Positions 44,774 to 54,925 are shown, counted from the stretch's first letter. The stretch: DNA of 64,000 bases from Nostoc carneum NIES-2107 (GCA_002368155.1 AP018180.1:3226719-3290718); one strand, 5' to 3'. Made by a program: numbers and translations. Notes: a model not told the origin generated them from the sequence alone.

Positions 44774-47700
44774 ATGACAACAATGGTTACCAAGATCCTC
44801 CGGATCAATACAGGTGGTGCAGCCTACACCGATACTCAGGGTAATCTCTGGGAAGCTGATAATTATTTTTCTGACGGTAACACCTATACTACAAAAACTG
44901 CGATCGCCAATACTGTTGAAGACCCTCTTTATCAAGACGAACGCTGGCTAGACAAATTCTCCTATGCCATTGCTGTTGATAACGGCGACTACACAGTTAA
45001 CCTCAAGTTTTCCGAACTCTTTTGGACTGAAGCTGGACAACGTGTCTTTGATGTAAATGCCGAAAATCAGTTAGTCTTTGATGACTTGGATATTTTTAAA
45101 GAAGCGGGTGGTAATAACATCGCTTTGGATAAGTCTTTTAAGGTTAAAGTCACTGATGGGATTTTAAATTTAGATTTCTTGGCGAGTGTTAACAATGCCA
45201 AAATCGACGCGATTGAAATCATTCCTGTAGATACAACACCAACGCCAACACCCACACCAACGCCAACACCCACGCCAACACCCACACCCACACCCACACC
45301 AACACCCACGCCAACGCCAACACCCACACCAACGCCAACACCAGCGCCAACGCCCACAGCCACAGGCAAAACAATTCGTATTAATGCAGGTGGTGCAGAT
45401 TACAAAGATAGCCTGGGTAATCTTTGGGAAGCAGATAATGATAAGTATTTTGATGGTGGTAACGTCTATAGTAAAACTGCTGCGATCGCCAATACTGTTG
45501 ATGACGGCCTTTATCAAGACGAACATTGGTCAGATAAATTCTCCTATGCCATTCCTGTTGATAACGGCAAATATACAGTTAAGCTCAAGTTTTCCGAACT
45601 CTTCTGGACTGAAGCCGGACAACGTGTCTTTGACGTAAGTGCTGAAGGTAATCCAGTAATTACTAACTTGGATATTTTCAAAGAGGCGGGTGGTAATAAC
45701 ATCGCTTTGGATAAGTCTTTTGATGTTACAGTTGCTGATGGCACACTGAATTTACAGTTCTTGGCGAGTGTCAACAACGCCAAAATTGATGCGATTGAAA
45801 TTACTCCTGTAGATGCAACGCCAACACCAACACCCACGCCCACACCAACCCCCACACCTACACCCACACCAACACCAACCCCCACACCAGGGGCCATTCG
45901 GATCAATGTAGGTGGTGCAGCTTACACTGATACCAAAGGTAATAAGTGGGATGCAGATCAACCGCAATATGTGGTTGGTGACAGCAACGTCTATACCACC
46001 ATTGCGGAAATTGGCAAGACAGAAGATGATCCTATATATCAAGACGATCGATATGCAGCAAAGCTAGCTTACGAGATTCCCGTAGCAGCTGGTAACTATA
46101 GAGTAAATCTGCACTTTGCTGAGAATTTCTTCACTGACTTTAATGACCGCATCTTTGATGTTTCTATAGAAGGTCAGAAGGTGTTCTCTGATGTAGACAT
46201 TTTCAAACAATCCAAAAATGCTTTCTTCACAGGTAATAACTCAGCGCTAGTACTATCTGTGCCTACTGTGAATGTTAGCGATGGCAAGCTGAATCTTAAT
46301 TTGGATGCCAGCGTTAACAATGCTCTCCTATCTGGGCTGGAAATCATACCACTAACTGGCCCTCAGGTGATTTTGCAACAAACACAAGGTAGAACTGAGG
46401 TTACAGAAGGAAGTGCTGGTGATAGTTACTCGTTAGTTCTGAATACACAACCGACAGCAGATGTCACAATTAATGTAGTTAAAGGCGATCGCTTAGTTAC
46501 AGACAAGACTAGCCTGACCTTTACTCCTACTAACTGGGATATTCCGCAAACGGTAACTGTCAATGTAGTTGATGACAAAATAGCCCAAGGTGCCGACAAT
46601 CTCACCATTTCTCATACTATCTCTACTACAGATAGCAACTATCAAAATCTCATCATTCCAGAACTTCCTGTCAGCGTCAACGATAATGATATCGTTGCTA
46701 TCAGCTTCACTAAGAAAACAGTAGCTTCAATAGCTGCTCCCTCATCCGCAGCTTGGGGGCCAGATGGTAGATTGTATGTAGGTACTTACAGTGGTGAAAT
46801 CAGAGCTTATACCTTTGATGAAAAGTACAATGTTATCGATACCCAAATCATCACCACAATTCAAGATAAAGCTGGCAACAAACCAAACATCTTGGGTATT
46901 GCTTTTAATCCCTATGATCAATCTGGTTCCCCCAGTATTTACGTTGCCCATACAAGGCTTTATGGCAACGGTGGTAGTGCATTCCCTAAAACAGAACAGT
47001 CATTTTATAGTGGTCAAGTTTCCATACTAGATGGGGCGAATTTCTCTAACTTGACAGCTTTAGTCACAGGACTACCAACTTCCAATCAAGACCACGGGAT
47101 CAATGCTTTAACATTCGATCAAAAAGGTGATTTATACATCAATGTTGGTAGTAATACTAACGCAGGTGTCATTAACAGCAACATTGGTGGTTTACCAGAA
47201 TCGCCTTTATCTGCAGCTATCTTGAAAGCGGAGATTTCCAAACCTGGCTTCAAAGGTGATATCAAATATGTTCTACAAAATCCACTACCACCTGGTTATG
47301 AAATTCCAGCAGGATTAACTTTTGATCCTGCAGATAGTCAAGCATTTGGTGATGTTGCCAATGTTGTACCGGGTACTGATGTTTCAGTATATGCAAGTGG
47401 GCTGCGAAATCCCTTTGGGGCAGTTTTTACCACCAAAGGATTGCTTTATGCTACTGATAATGGTCATAACCCAGACTTTGGAGAACTTTCTACCTCAGCT
47501 ACAACTTCTATCCCTGCACCTGGTGCGCCAGATGAACTGAACCTGATTAAACAAGGCGAATACTACGGTTCCGCCAACCGCAATCGTGGACGCACTGATG
47601 ATCGCCAAAATGTTTTTTATGGGCCAGATAAACCAAGCATTCCTGGTGTTTATACAGCGCCACTCACAACTTTTGCGTCTTCAACTAATGGAATTGATGA

Positions 47701-48250
47701 ATATCGTGCAACAACCTTCCAAAGCCAATTGCGCGGTAATTTAATTGCCCAGCAATGGAACCAAAAACTTTACAGCGTGGCTTTATCAGCAGATGGGACA
47801 CAAGTTATCAAAAATACAGTTCTCAATGCTGATTCTCCCGTCGCAGATGGTTTGAGTGTAGTAACTGGGCCTGGAGGTGCGATTCTGGGTATTGACTATG
47901 CTGATAATGTAATTACTGCTGCGATTCCGGATGATCTTTACATAGTAGATACTACTGTTTATGATATCTTCCCTTGGAGAGCACCAGCAGCAGGTGGTAA
48001 TACATTTGTGATTGGCGGTAAAAACTTTGGTAACTTAGGAGATACTGAAGTTTCAATTGGCGGACAAGTAGCAAAACTAACTTCAGTTTCATCCCAAAGA
48101 ATTTCCGGAATTCTCCCCAACTTTACCAACAACCAATTCATTGATCCCAATGGCGATGGACTGTTAGATGTACGTGTAAATAGTAATGGTAAATCCTCTG
48201 TAATTGCAGATGCATTCGCACCATTAAATGGCAGTGCAATCTTCGTTTAA
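44774..48250 (+). CDS. Giant malectin / Pro-Thr linker / Calx-beta / beta-propeller protein with IPT domain
   Basis: About 1158 residues, paralogous to the 39245 gene. The order is: malectin 1 (about 6-150), a Pro-Thr repeat linker (encoded at 45235-45360), malectin 2 (about 200-345), a second Pro-Thr linker (45816-45890), malectin 3 (about 375-530), one Calx-beta repeat (about 533-640), the glucose/sorbosone-dehydrogenase-like propeller (about 645-1060) and an IPT-like end domain. It has no signal peptide. The Pro-Thr linkers replace the Calx repeats of the paralogue as spacers between sugar-binding domains. The start is uncertain between TTG 44768, ATG 44774 and ATG 44783. A terminator hairpin follows at 48378. 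Confidence 0.85.
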   Translation: MTTMVTKILRINTGGAAYTDTQGNLWEADNYFSDGNTYTTKTAIANTVEDPLYQDERWLDKFSYAIAVDNGDYTVNLKFSELFWTEAGQRVFDVNAENQLVFDDLDIFKEAGGNNIALDKSFKVKVTDGILNLDFLASVNNAKIDAIEIIPVDTTPTPTPTPTPTPTPTPTPTPTPTPTPTPTPTPTPTPAPTPTATGKTIRINAGGADYKDSLGNLWEADNDKYFDGGNVYSKTAAIANTVDDGLYQDEHWSDKFSYAIPVDNGKYTVKLKFSELFWTEAGQRVFDVSAEGNPVITNLDIFKEAGGNNIALDKSFDVTVADGTLNLQFLASVNNAKIDAIEITPVDATPTPTPTPTPTPTPTPTPTPTPTPGAIRINVGGAAYTDTKGNKWDADQPQYVVGDSNVYTTIAEIGKTEDDPIYQDDRYAAKLAYEIPVAAGNYRVNLHFAENFFTDFNDRIFDVSIEGQKVFSDVDIFKQSKNAFFTGNNSALVLSVPTVNVSDGKLNLNLDASVNNALLSGLEIIPLTGPQVILQQTQGRTEVTEGSAGDSYSLVLNTQPTADVTINVVKGDRLVTDKTSLTFTPTNWDIPQTVTVNVVDDKIAQGADNLTISHTISTTDSNYQNLIIPELPVSVNDNDIVAISFTKKTVASIAAPSSAAWGPDGRLYVGTYSGEIRAYTFDEKYNVIDTQIITTIQDKAGNKPNILGIAFNPYDQSGSPSIYVAHTRLYGNGGSAFPKTEQSFYSGQVSILDGANFSNLTALVTGLPTSNQDHGINALTFDQKGDLYINVGSNTNAGVINSNIGGLPESPLSAAILKAEISKPGFKGDIKYVLQNPLPPGYEIPAGLTFDPADSQAFGDVANVVPGTDVSVYASGLRNPFGAVFTTKGLLYATDNGHNPDFGELSTSATTSIPAPGAPDELNLIKQGEYYGSANRNRGRTDDRQNVFYGPDKPSIPGVYTAPLTTFASSTNGIDEYRATTFQSQLRGNLIAQQWNQKLYSVALSADGTQVIKNTVLNADSPVADGLSVVTGPGGAILGIDYADNVITAAIPDDLYIVDTTVYDIFPWRAPAAGGNTFVIGGKNFGNLGDTEVSIGGQVAKLTSVSSQRISGILPNFTNNQFIDPNGDGLLDVRVNSNGKSSVIADAFAPLNGSAIFV

Positions 48251-48377
48251 GGAAACATAAAATGATACTGGTCGCTGATAGCAATCCTATCTGATTTATG
48301 AAATATAAGGTATGAACATTTCATCAATGATTTAGGAGTACTATTTAGTGGTTCTAAATCGGTTTTAAGATATCACG

Positions 48378-48408
48378 GGGACACAAATTATTTGTGTCCC
48401 TATTTTTA
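48378..48408 (+). terminator. Probable intrinsic terminator after the second malectin gene
   Basis: The stem GGGACACAAA / TTTGTGTCCC with a 3-base loop is followed by TATTTTTATG, about 130 bases after the stop codon. Confidence 0.6.
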
Positions 48409-48438
48409 TGAACAAACTGGAACGATTAGGTATTGTTA

Positions 48439-48563
48439 CAATACTTGTCGGTTAAGGGCAAAAGGGGAAGGGGAAAAGGGGCAAGAAAAAACCTTTAACC
48501 CTTACCCTTTCACCTTTTCCCCAAACCAAATTAAGAGTTTAAAATCTTTAACCGAGCAGTATT
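48439..48563. mobile_element. 125-bp MITE with 11-bp target duplication, copy 2
   Basis: The length and ends are the same as at 30505-30629 (CAATACTTGTCGGTTAAGG...CAGTATT). The direct repeat AGGTATTGTTA flanks it at 48428-48438 and 48564-48574. Confidence 0.85.
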
Positions 48564-48591
48564 AGGTATTGTTATCATGTCTGAACTCAAG

Positions 48592-48985
48592 AATACCATT
48601 TTGAACACATAACGTTGCAGATAGTTATAACAACAGAATCCACTATCGTTAAGTCAATAGCGGCTATTCTCAACTCAGTAGCGGCTATTCTCAACTCAGT
48701 AGCGGCTTTGCTCAACTCAGTAGTGGCTATTCTCAACTCAGTAGTGGCTATTCTCAACTCAGTAGTGGCTATTCTCAACTCAGTAGTGGCTATTCTCAAC
48801 TCAGTAGTGGCTATTCTCAACTCAGTAGTGGCTATTCTCAACTCAATAGTGGCTATTCTCAACTCAATAGTGGCTATTCTCAACTCAATAGCGGCTTTCC
48901 TAATATTTCCTACCTCTTGTTTTTGCCTCTTGCCGTGCCGCTACAAAGAATTTATCTGCTGCAAACATTATTTGAATTGGTATAA
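48592..48985. mobile_element. MITE family A, copy 5, carrying twelve 21-bp tandem repeats
   Basis: The ends AATACCATTTTGAACACATA and CATTATTTGAATTGGTATA match the family, and CTTGCCGTGCCGCTACAAAG is its central part. Between about 48650 and 48900 there are about twelve copies of a 21-bp unit containing GGCTATTCTCAACTCA. The period keeps open frames on both strands, but no start signal or family supports a gene. Confidence 0.7.
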
Positions 48986-49057
48986 ATTTTATATTTTAGT
49001 GAAACGTGGTATTACTCTAAGAAAAAAGAAAGCGCTCAGGAAGGAGCAAGACTAAAA

Positions 49058-49780
49058 TTGTCAAATCATGAAACTGTCTCTATAAACATTCCCAAGCTTT
49101 CGATTATTATTCCCGCGTTAAATGAGGCTGCAAATATTGCAGAGGCAATTATCACAACTCAGGGCAGTATAAATACTGAAGTAATTGTGGTTGATGGTGG
49201 CTCTCAGGATGACACTGTAGCTATAGCCCAGTCATTGGGTGTGAAAGTTATCTTCTCATCTCCTGGGAGGGGAGTGCAAATGAATGCGGGTGCTGTAGCT
49301 GCTAGTGGTGAAATTCTGCTGTTTCTCCACGCAGATACTCGCTTACCTGCTGGCTTTGATGGTATGGTTCGGACTGCACTCCAACAACCAAAAATCGTGG
49401 CGGGTGCGTTTAAGTTGCGGATTGATGCATCATCTTGGGGTATCAGGTTGGTAGAATGGGGAGTAAATTTGCGATCGCATTTTCTGCAAATGCCCTATGG
49501 CGATCAAGCTATTTTTATCACTAAATCGATGTTTCAGCAAATTGGCGGTTACCCTGAATTGCCGATTATGGAAGACTTTGAACTCATTCGCCGATTAAAA
49601 CGCATGGGTAAAATTATCATTATTCCCGTACCAGTTCTCACATCTGCGCGGCGATGGTTAAAAAAAGGAATCTTTCAAACTACCCTGATAAATCAAATAG
49701 TAATTATCGCTTATCTACTTGGCGTATCACCTGAGCAAATTCGTAGCTGGTATCGCCAGGGAAAATTTAGAAAGATTTAA
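49058..49780 (+). CDS. Family 2 glycosyltransferase (TIGR04283-like)
   Basis: A 240-residue GT-A type protein. It begins near KLSIIIPALNEAANIAEAI, has the nucleotide-sugar site VIVVDGGSQDDTVAIA, the metal-binding-type LLFLHADTRLP and a PIMEDFELIRRLKRMG motif. This length and these motifs match the small TIGR04283 glycosyltransferase group. The start is a TTG at 49058 with AAGGAG 11 bases upstream. It is the first gene of a five-gene plus-strand group (49058-54589). Sugar donor and acceptor are unknown. Confidence 0.85.
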   Translation: MSNHETVSINIPKLSIIIPALNEAANIAEAIITTQGSINTEVIVVDGGSQDDTVAIAQSLGVKVIFSSPGRGVQMNAGAVAASGEILLFLHADTRLPAGFDGMVRTALQQPKIVAGAFKLRIDASSWGIRLVEWGVNLRSHFLQMPYGDQAIFITKSMFQQIGGYPELPIMEDFELIRRLKRMGKIIIIPVPVLTSARRWLKKGIFQTTLINQIVIIAYLLGVSPEQIRSWYRQGKFRKI

Positions 49781-49863
49781 GCTGATTCTCAGGGAAGTAG
49801 AATATTTTGGTTGTAGATAGCAAGACGCTCAACAGTAAACAGGCTCATAACTGATAACTGAAA

Positions 49864-50610
49864 ATGCAAAAGCGCCAATTGTATCCTAAACTGAAATTTT
49901 TACTATTAGGTTGTCTAGTTGCCACAGTCATCATTGCTAGCCAACGTCTCAACATCCAAGAAATTTTACATACATTAATCACGTCAGTGAACAATCTAGG
50001 CTATTTTGGCCCAATTGCTTTTATCGCCATTTACAACTTAGCGACTTTATTATTTATACCAGGTTCTATTTTAACTTTAAAAGGTGGTTGTTTATTTGGT
50101 GTATTTTGGGGTTCTATTTATGTCATAATTGCTGCCACCATTGGAGCTACTTTAGCTTTCTTAATCGGTCGCTATATCTCACGCGATTGGGTCGCTCAAC
50201 AGCTAGAAAAACATCCTAAATTTAAAGCAATTGATTTAGCTGTAGCTCAAGCAGGATGGAAAATTGTGCTGCTAACTCGCCTCTCTCCTATCTTTCCTTT
50301 TAATTTATTAAATTATGCATTTGGAGTTACACAAGTTTCCCTCAAAGATTATATATTGGGTTCTCTTGGAATTATTCCGGGAACTGTGATGTATGTTTAC
50401 ATCGGCTCCTTAGCGACAAATTTGACGATGCTGAATACAAGCAATCATCCTAGTAATCCTCAAGCTCAAATTGGGGAATGGGTGATACAAATATTGGGAT
50501 TAATTGCTACGGTGGCTGTGACTATATATATAACCAAAGTTGCTCAAAAAGCTCTCAAACAAACTGTAGCGACAGTTGAAATTACTGATGAGAGAAGTAA
50601 CGAAAATTAA
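49864..50610 (+). CDS. TVP38/TMEM64 family membrane protein, paralogue 1
   Basis: A 248-residue protein with about six hydrophobic segments and the VTT/SNARE-associated domain: FIPGSILTLKGGCLFGVFWG, then GATLAFLIGRYI and LTRLSPIFPFNLLNYAFG. The same pattern is found in the gene at 52289. The family belongs to the DedA superfamily, for which lipid scrambling or ion-linked transport has been proposed. It is the second gene of the putative operon. Confidence 0.88.
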   Translation: MQKRQLYPKLKFLLLGCLVATVIIASQRLNIQEILHTLITSVNNLGYFGPIAFIAIYNLATLLFIPGSILTLKGGCLFGVFWGSIYVIIAATIGATLAFLIGRYISRDWVAQQLEKHPKFKAIDLAVAQAGWKIVLLTRLSPIFPFNLLNYAFGVTQVSLKDYILGSLGIIPGTVMYVYIGSLATNLTMLNTSNHPSNPQAQIGEWVIQILGLIATVAVTIYITKVAQKALKQTVATVEITDERSNEN

Positions 50611-50672
50611 CAAATATTTCGACTTTTTTTACGCTATTAAATTTCTTTAAATTATTATAATTATACACCACG

Positions 50673-51899
50673 ATGAAAAATGCGATCGCACGTCAAACTG
50701 TCTTATTATTTACCTGCTCTGTGTTGTTGATAGCCTGTAGTCAAAGTAGTAAAAATACAACAGCCGCAACTAATAGTACATCGATATTAGAAACTACTAA
50801 TGGCATTCCTATTGGTATTGCATTTGCTCAAACAAGTAATGTAGCATTACTCGGTCAAGAAGGCACTGATGGCGTAAAAATTGCTGAAAAATATTTTAAT
50901 GCTAAAGGCGGTATCAATGGCAAACCAATTAAATTAATCTTTCAAGATACTGGTGGCGATGAAGTTGGGACTGTTAATGCTTTTCAAACTTTAATTAATC
51001 AAAATAAAGTTGTGGGAATTATTGGCCCTACTTTATCACAGCAAGCTTTTAGTGCTAATCCCATTGCCGAACGCAATCAAGTTCCAGTTATCGGCGCATC
51101 AAATACAGCTAAAGGTATTCCCGAAATTGGTGATTATGTGGCTCGCGTTTCTTCCTCAGTTGCTGTTGTTGCTCCTTATGCGGTGAAAGCAGCAATCAAA
51201 CAAAATCCTAATATTAAAAGAGTAGCTGTATTCTATGCCCAAAATGATGCTTTTAATAAATCAGAAACAGAAATATTTCAGAAAACAGTTAAAGATTTAG
51301 GATTAGATTTAGTCACAGTTCAAAAATTTCAAACTACAGATACCGACTTTCAAACGCAAGCCAGTAGTGCAATTAATTTAAAACCAGATTTAGCAATTAT
51401 CTCTGGTTTAGCTGTTGATGGCGGTAATTTAGTTAAACAATTACGAGAACTTGGATATAAAGGAATTATTATTGGTGGTAATGGATTTAATACATCTCAT
51501 ATATTTTCAGTATGCAAAGCTCTTTGTGATGGCGTGATTATTGCCCAAGCTTATAGTCCAGAATATCAGAGTGAAATTAACACCGCTTTTCGCAAAGCTT
51601 ATTTTGACCAATATCGTAGAGAACCACCCCAAGTCAGCGCGCAAGCTTTTACGGCTTTACAGGTATATGTAGAAGCGCTGCAATCTTTAGATAAAAAAGG
51701 TAACATTACTCAACTTTCATTACCACAACTGCGTAAAGCATTAAATCAAGAATTACTCAAAGGAACTTATCAAACTCCTTTGGGTGAAATTGCTTTTACG
51801 CCAGTCGGTGATGTCATTCAAAAAGACTTTTACGTTGCTCAACTTAAGATGGAACAAAACAGGGTGAAAGGCAAATTTGCGTTTTTAACCGTTAAATAA
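50673..51899 (+). CDS. Branched-chain amino-acid-type ABC binding lipoprotein (Leu/Ile/Val-binding family)
   Basis: A 408-residue lipoprotein with a lipobox LIAC at about residue 22. The type I periplasmic binding fold follows: IPIGIAFAQTSNVALLGQEGTDGVKIAEKYFNAKGGINGKPIKL, then VVGIIGPTLSQQAFSANPIAERNQVPVIGASNT. There is no adjacent permease or ATPase. The ligand is unknown; amino acids, amides or urea are all possible for this family. It lies between the two TVP38 genes. Confidence 0.88.
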   Translation: MKNAIARQTVLLFTCSVLLIACSQSSKNTTAATNSTSILETTNGIPIGIAFAQTSNVALLGQEGTDGVKIAEKYFNAKGGINGKPIKLIFQDTGGDEVGTVNAFQTLINQNKVVGIIGPTLSQQAFSANPIAERNQVPVIGASNTAKGIPEIGDYVARVSSSVAVVAPYAVKAAIKQNPNIKRVAVFYAQNDAFNKSETEIFQKTVKDLGLDLVTVQKFQTTDTDFQTQASSAINLKPDLAIISGLAVDGGNLVKQLRELGYKGIIIGGNGFNTSHIFSVCKALCDGVIIAQAYSPEYQSEINTAFRKAYFDQYRREPPQVSAQAFTALQVYVEALQSLDKKGNITQLSLPQLRKALNQELLKGTYQTPLGEIAFTPVGDVIQKDFYVAQLKMEQNRVKGKFAFLTVK

Positions 51900-51988
51900 A
51901 ATCAAGTATTTAACTCAAATGAAATACACTGTTTGATAAATTTATTTGCTAAGAGGTTATTTATAAAGTAAAAATAAAATTATCGTAG

Positions 51989-52054
51989 GATGCGTTAGGC
52001 GCTGGTTTCCAATATAATTTGTCACGAAAGAACTATCCTAGCGCCTAACGCATC
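51989..52054. repeat. Inverted repeat pair with 15-bp arms
   Basis: The perfect arms GATGCGTTAGGCGCT and AGCGCCTAACGCATC (51989-52003 and 52040-52054) are separated by 36 bases. It is a potential long hairpin in the spacer between the binding protein and the second TVP38 gene. Confidence 0.7.
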
Positions 52055-52059
52055 ATCCA

Positions 52060-52225
52060 CGCGGTGGTGCGTTACGGCTAAATTCCATTGTCTCTGTGTC
52101 CCAAATCCTTTCATAGCCGTAACACAACGCCACTTGCTATAACACGGAGGCAGCCGCGTGGGCGGGTTTCCCGACTTGAGCGGACTGCCGTGGAAACCCG
52201 CGCAACGCAGTGGCTCCCCTACTTA
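52060..52225. repeat. Palindrome-rich block shared with the 44025 MITE
   Basis: It includes GTGGGCGGGTTTCCCGACTT and TAACACAACGCCACTTGCT. Very similar sequence lies at 44070-44140. TGGCTCCCCTA and the matching GGCAGCC region give it rough inverted ends. Confidence 0.6.
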
Positions 52226-52288
52226 AGATTTACTGTTTGACAAATTTATTTGCTAAGGCATCTACCTATACAATCAGGTTATTTAAAA

Positions 52289-53020
52289 ATGATATATTCT
52301 CATTATTTCAAAAAAGTAATTTTATTCGCATTCCTAGCAATCAATATTGCCTTAATTTTCAACAATGATACAGCCTTAGCACAAGCATCCACTACCTTTA
52401 ATCCCCAAGCAATTTTACGAGATGCTTTGCAATGGATTGATAGCCTGGGTTCTGTAGGAGCGATCGCTTTTATTGGACTATATATTATTGCTACCGTGGC
52501 TTTCTTACCAGGTTCTATTCTGACCTTGGGTGCTGGTGTTGTCTTTGGGGTAGTTTGGGGTTCACTTTACGTCTTTATTGGCGCAACATTAGGAGCAACT
52601 GCAGCTTTTATTGTAGGACGTTATTTAGCGAGAGGGTGGGTTGCCAATAAAATTGCAGGTAATCAAAAGTTTGTCGCTATCGATAACGCTGTTGGGAAAG
52701 CTGGATTAAAAATTGTTCTGTTAACGCGACTGTCTCCAATATTTCCGTTTAATTTATTAAACTATGCCTTTGGGATTACAGGAGTTTCTCTTCAGGATTA
52801 CTTTATTGGTTCTGTAGGGATGATTCCTGGAACGATTATGTACGTTTATATTGGTTCTTTAGCTGGTAATTTGGCGAGAATTGGCAGTGAAACTCAACCT
52901 ACCAACCCAACAATACAATGGGCAATTCGCATAATTGGTTTTATTGCTACAGTTGCAGTCACAATTTATGTAACGAGGATAGCAAGGAAAGCTTTAGAAG
53001 AAGAAGTCAACAATAAATAA
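52289..53020 (+). CDS. TVP38/TMEM64 family membrane protein, paralogue 2
   Basis: About 243 residues with an N-terminal signal-like segment ending near DTALAQA, then the VTT domain. The motifs are the same as in the gene at 49864: FLPGSILTLGAGVVFGVVWG, GATAAFIVGRYLARGW and LTRLSPIFPFNLLNYAFG. The ATG at 52289 is preferred over the TTG at 52250. It is followed 21 bases later by the MerA-like gene and is probably co-transcribed with it. Confidence 0.88.
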   Translation: MIYSHYFKKVILFAFLAINIALIFNNDTALAQASTTFNPQAILRDALQWIDSLGSVGAIAFIGLYIIATVAFLPGSILTLGAGVVFGVVWGSLYVFIGATLGATAAFIVGRYLARGWVANKIAGNQKFVAIDNAVGKAGLKIVLLTRLSPIFPFNLLNYAFGITGVSLQDYFIGSVGMIPGTIMYVYIGSLAGNLARIGSETQPTNPTIQWAIRIIGFIATVAVTIYVTRIARKALEEEVNNK

Positions 53021-53041
53021 AAACTTAGCAACAATCAACAA

Positions 53042-54589
53042 ATGTCTAATTTAGAATTTGAAACAGTGACAGTTCGCCCAATGGATGAATATAACCAAAC
53101 TTTGGTATCCCACGTTCATCCACCAGATTGGGTAAATCCCAAACCTGCTGATATTTACGACTTAGTAGTAATTGGTGCGGGAACAGCGGGTTTAGTTGTG
53201 GCGGCGGGTGCGGCGGGTTTAGATTTGGGTTTAAAAGTAGCGTTGATTGAAAAGCATCTCATGGGTGGAGATTGCTTAAATGTGGGTTGCGTTCCTTCAA
53301 AAACTATTATTCGCTCGGCTCGTGTGGTGGGTGAATTGTGGGATGGTAAAGAATTAGGAATTAATATTCCTCAAAATATTGATATTGATTTTCCCGCAGT
53401 CATGGAGAGAATGCGCCGCATTCGCGCTGGTATTAGTCCCCATGATTCTGCTGCACGCTTTCAAAAGTTAGGCGTTGATGTATTTTTAGGTAGCGGTCGA
53501 TTTGCTAGTAAAAATACTGTAGAAGTTGGCGATAAAACTCTGCGGTTTAAAAAAGCAGTAATCGCTACGGGAGCAAGAGCTGCACAACCAGGAATTACAG
53601 GAATTGAAAAAGCTGGTTATTTAACTAATGAATCGGTTTTTTCCTTAATTCAAAGGCCGGAACGGTTAGCAGTGATTGGGGGTGGCCCAATTGGTTGCGA
53701 ATTAGCGCAAGCTTTCCGACGCTTGGGTTCTGAGGTAGTGCTTTTCCATCGCAGTTCTCATGTTCTTAATAAAGAAGATGCGGAAGCTGCGGAAATTCTG
53801 CAAAAGGTTTTAATTAAAGAAGGAATTCGCCTAGTACTGAATTGCAAATTAGAAGAAGTCGTCACTGTTACCGAAGGTAAGCGGCTGTACTTTTCTACCA
53901 ACGGTCATCGCGATTCTGTAACTGTAGATGAAATTTTAGTGGGTGCGGGACGCGCTCCGAATGTCGAAGGTTTGAATTTAGAAGCAGTTGGGGTAGAGTA
54001 CGACAAGCAGCGTGGTGTAAAAGTCAATGATTACCTGCAAACGACTAATCCCAAAATTTATGCAGCCGGGGATATCTGCATGAATTGGAAATTTACCCAT
54101 GCAGCCGATGCAGCTGCGCGTATTGTCATTAAAAATACCTTATTTTCGCCCTTTGGGTTAAGTCGTAGCAAACTCAGCAGTTTAGTTATGCCTTGGGTAA
54201 CCTATACTGACCCAGAAATTGCCCATGTAGGATTATCAGAACAAGAAGCCAAAGAAAAAGGCTGGAATGTCGAGACAATCAAAATTCCTTTTAGTAGTGT
54301 AGACCGTGCGATCGCAGATGGTGAAGAGTCAGGATTTCTGAAAATTCTCCACAAACAAGGCTCCGATGAAATTCTCGGTGCAACTATTGTCGCTCGTCAT
54401 GCAGGGGAAATGATTTCGGAAGTGACTACAGCAATTGTCGGTAAGTTAGGTTTGAACAAGTTAAGCGGTGTCATTCATCCCTATCCCACCCAAGCAGAAG
54501 CGATTAAAAAAGCTGCTGATGCTTATCGGCGCACATTGTTAACAGAAAATACCAAACGCCTCTTAGGTTTTCTCACCAAATTGTCTTAA
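53042..54589 (+). CDS. MerA-like flavin-dependent disulfide oxidoreductase
   Basis: A 515-residue class I pyridine nucleotide-disulfide reductase. FAD-binding LVVIGAGTAGLVVAAGAAG is followed by the redox pair Cys78/Cys83 in GGDCLNVGCVPSK, the NAD(P) site LAVIGGGPIGCELAQAF and the dimerisation-domain His-Glu in HPYPTQAE. It is similar to mercuric reductase and dihydrolipoamide dehydrogenase. It lacks the C-terminal Cys pair and the HMA domain needed for Hg(II) binding, so mercuric reduction is unlikely. The N-terminal ~35 residues are an extra extension. The substrate is unknown. It is the last gene of the group with the TVP38 proteins. Confidence 0.88.
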   Translation: MSNLEFETVTVRPMDEYNQTLVSHVHPPDWVNPKPADIYDLVVIGAGTAGLVVAAGAAGLDLGLKVALIEKHLMGGDCLNVGCVPSKTIIRSARVVGELWDGKELGINIPQNIDIDFPAVMERMRRIRAGISPHDSAARFQKLGVDVFLGSGRFASKNTVEVGDKTLRFKKAVIATGARAAQPGITGIEKAGYLTNESVFSLIQRPERLAVIGGGPIGCELAQAFRRLGSEVVLFHRSSHVLNKEDAEAAEILQKVLIKEGIRLVLNCKLEEVVTVTEGKRLYFSTNGHRDSVTVDEILVGAGRAPNVEGLNLEAVGVEYDKQRGVKVNDYLQTTNPKIYAAGDICMNWKFTHAADAAARIVIKNTLFSPFGLSRSKLSSLVMPWVTYTDPEIAHVGLSEQEAKEKGWNVETIKIPFSSVDRAIADGEESGFLKILHKQGSDEILGATIVARHAGEMISEVTTAIVGKLGLNKLSGVIHPYPTQAEAIKKAADAYRRTLLTENTKRLLGFLTKLS

Positions 54590-54727
54590 TCTGCGTACTC
54601 TTTTTTCTCTGCGTACCCTGTGTCTCTGTGGTTCGTTTAATATCAACCGCAGAGCATTAAATAATAATTGCCATATTTGTGAATATCTTAATCTCTGCAA
54701 CAATTAACATTGATAAAAACCAGAGAT

Positions 54728-54925
54728 TTAAGCCAATAAACCTAATTTTTTACCGTTGTCTTTAGCTAACCGAATGAGGTTTTGTCTTTGCTTCGATTCA
54801 ATTCCGACGCGATTACAAAAATTAGTGATTGTTTGGGCGTGTAAACCAATAGCTTTACCACGTAACTGATTAAATTTAGCTTTGCCCATCCATTCACGGA
54901 ACAATATTACTAGTGGTGCAAACAT
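54728..54925 (-). CDS. Small basic protein, 65 residues
   Basis: A compact product rich in basic residues: it begins MFAPLVILFREWMGKAKFNQ and continues with TITNFCNRVGIESKQRQNLIRLAKDN. The pattern looks like a conserved cyanobacterial small protein, but I cannot name its function. It is read in the same direction as the Psb34-like gene, 69 bases downstream of it, so the two may be co-transcribed. An AGGAGAG ribosome-binding site lies upstream. Confidence 0.7.
   Translation of the reverse strand: MFAPLVILFREWMGKAKFNQLRGKAIGLHAQTITNFCNRVGIESKQRQNLIRLAKDNGKKLGLLA

Noticed and set aside
45067-45906. Glycine/valine- and Cys/Trp-rich minus-strand frames opposite the Pro-Thr linkers
   Set aside because: They are shadows of the ACC-CCA type repeats of the plus-strand gene.
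48650-48900. Possible CRISPR array
   Set aside because: The 21-bp units are contiguous without unique spacers and there are no cas genes in the window.
48615-49055. Plus-strand open frame of 146 codons over the 21-bp repeats (and a minus-strand frame at 48587-48883)
   Set aside because: The frames follow from a repeat period divisible by three; there is no family, no start signal, and the region lies inside a MITE.
53042-54589. True mercuric reductase
   Set aside because: The C-terminal cysteine pair and HMA domain are absent, and no other mer gene is present.
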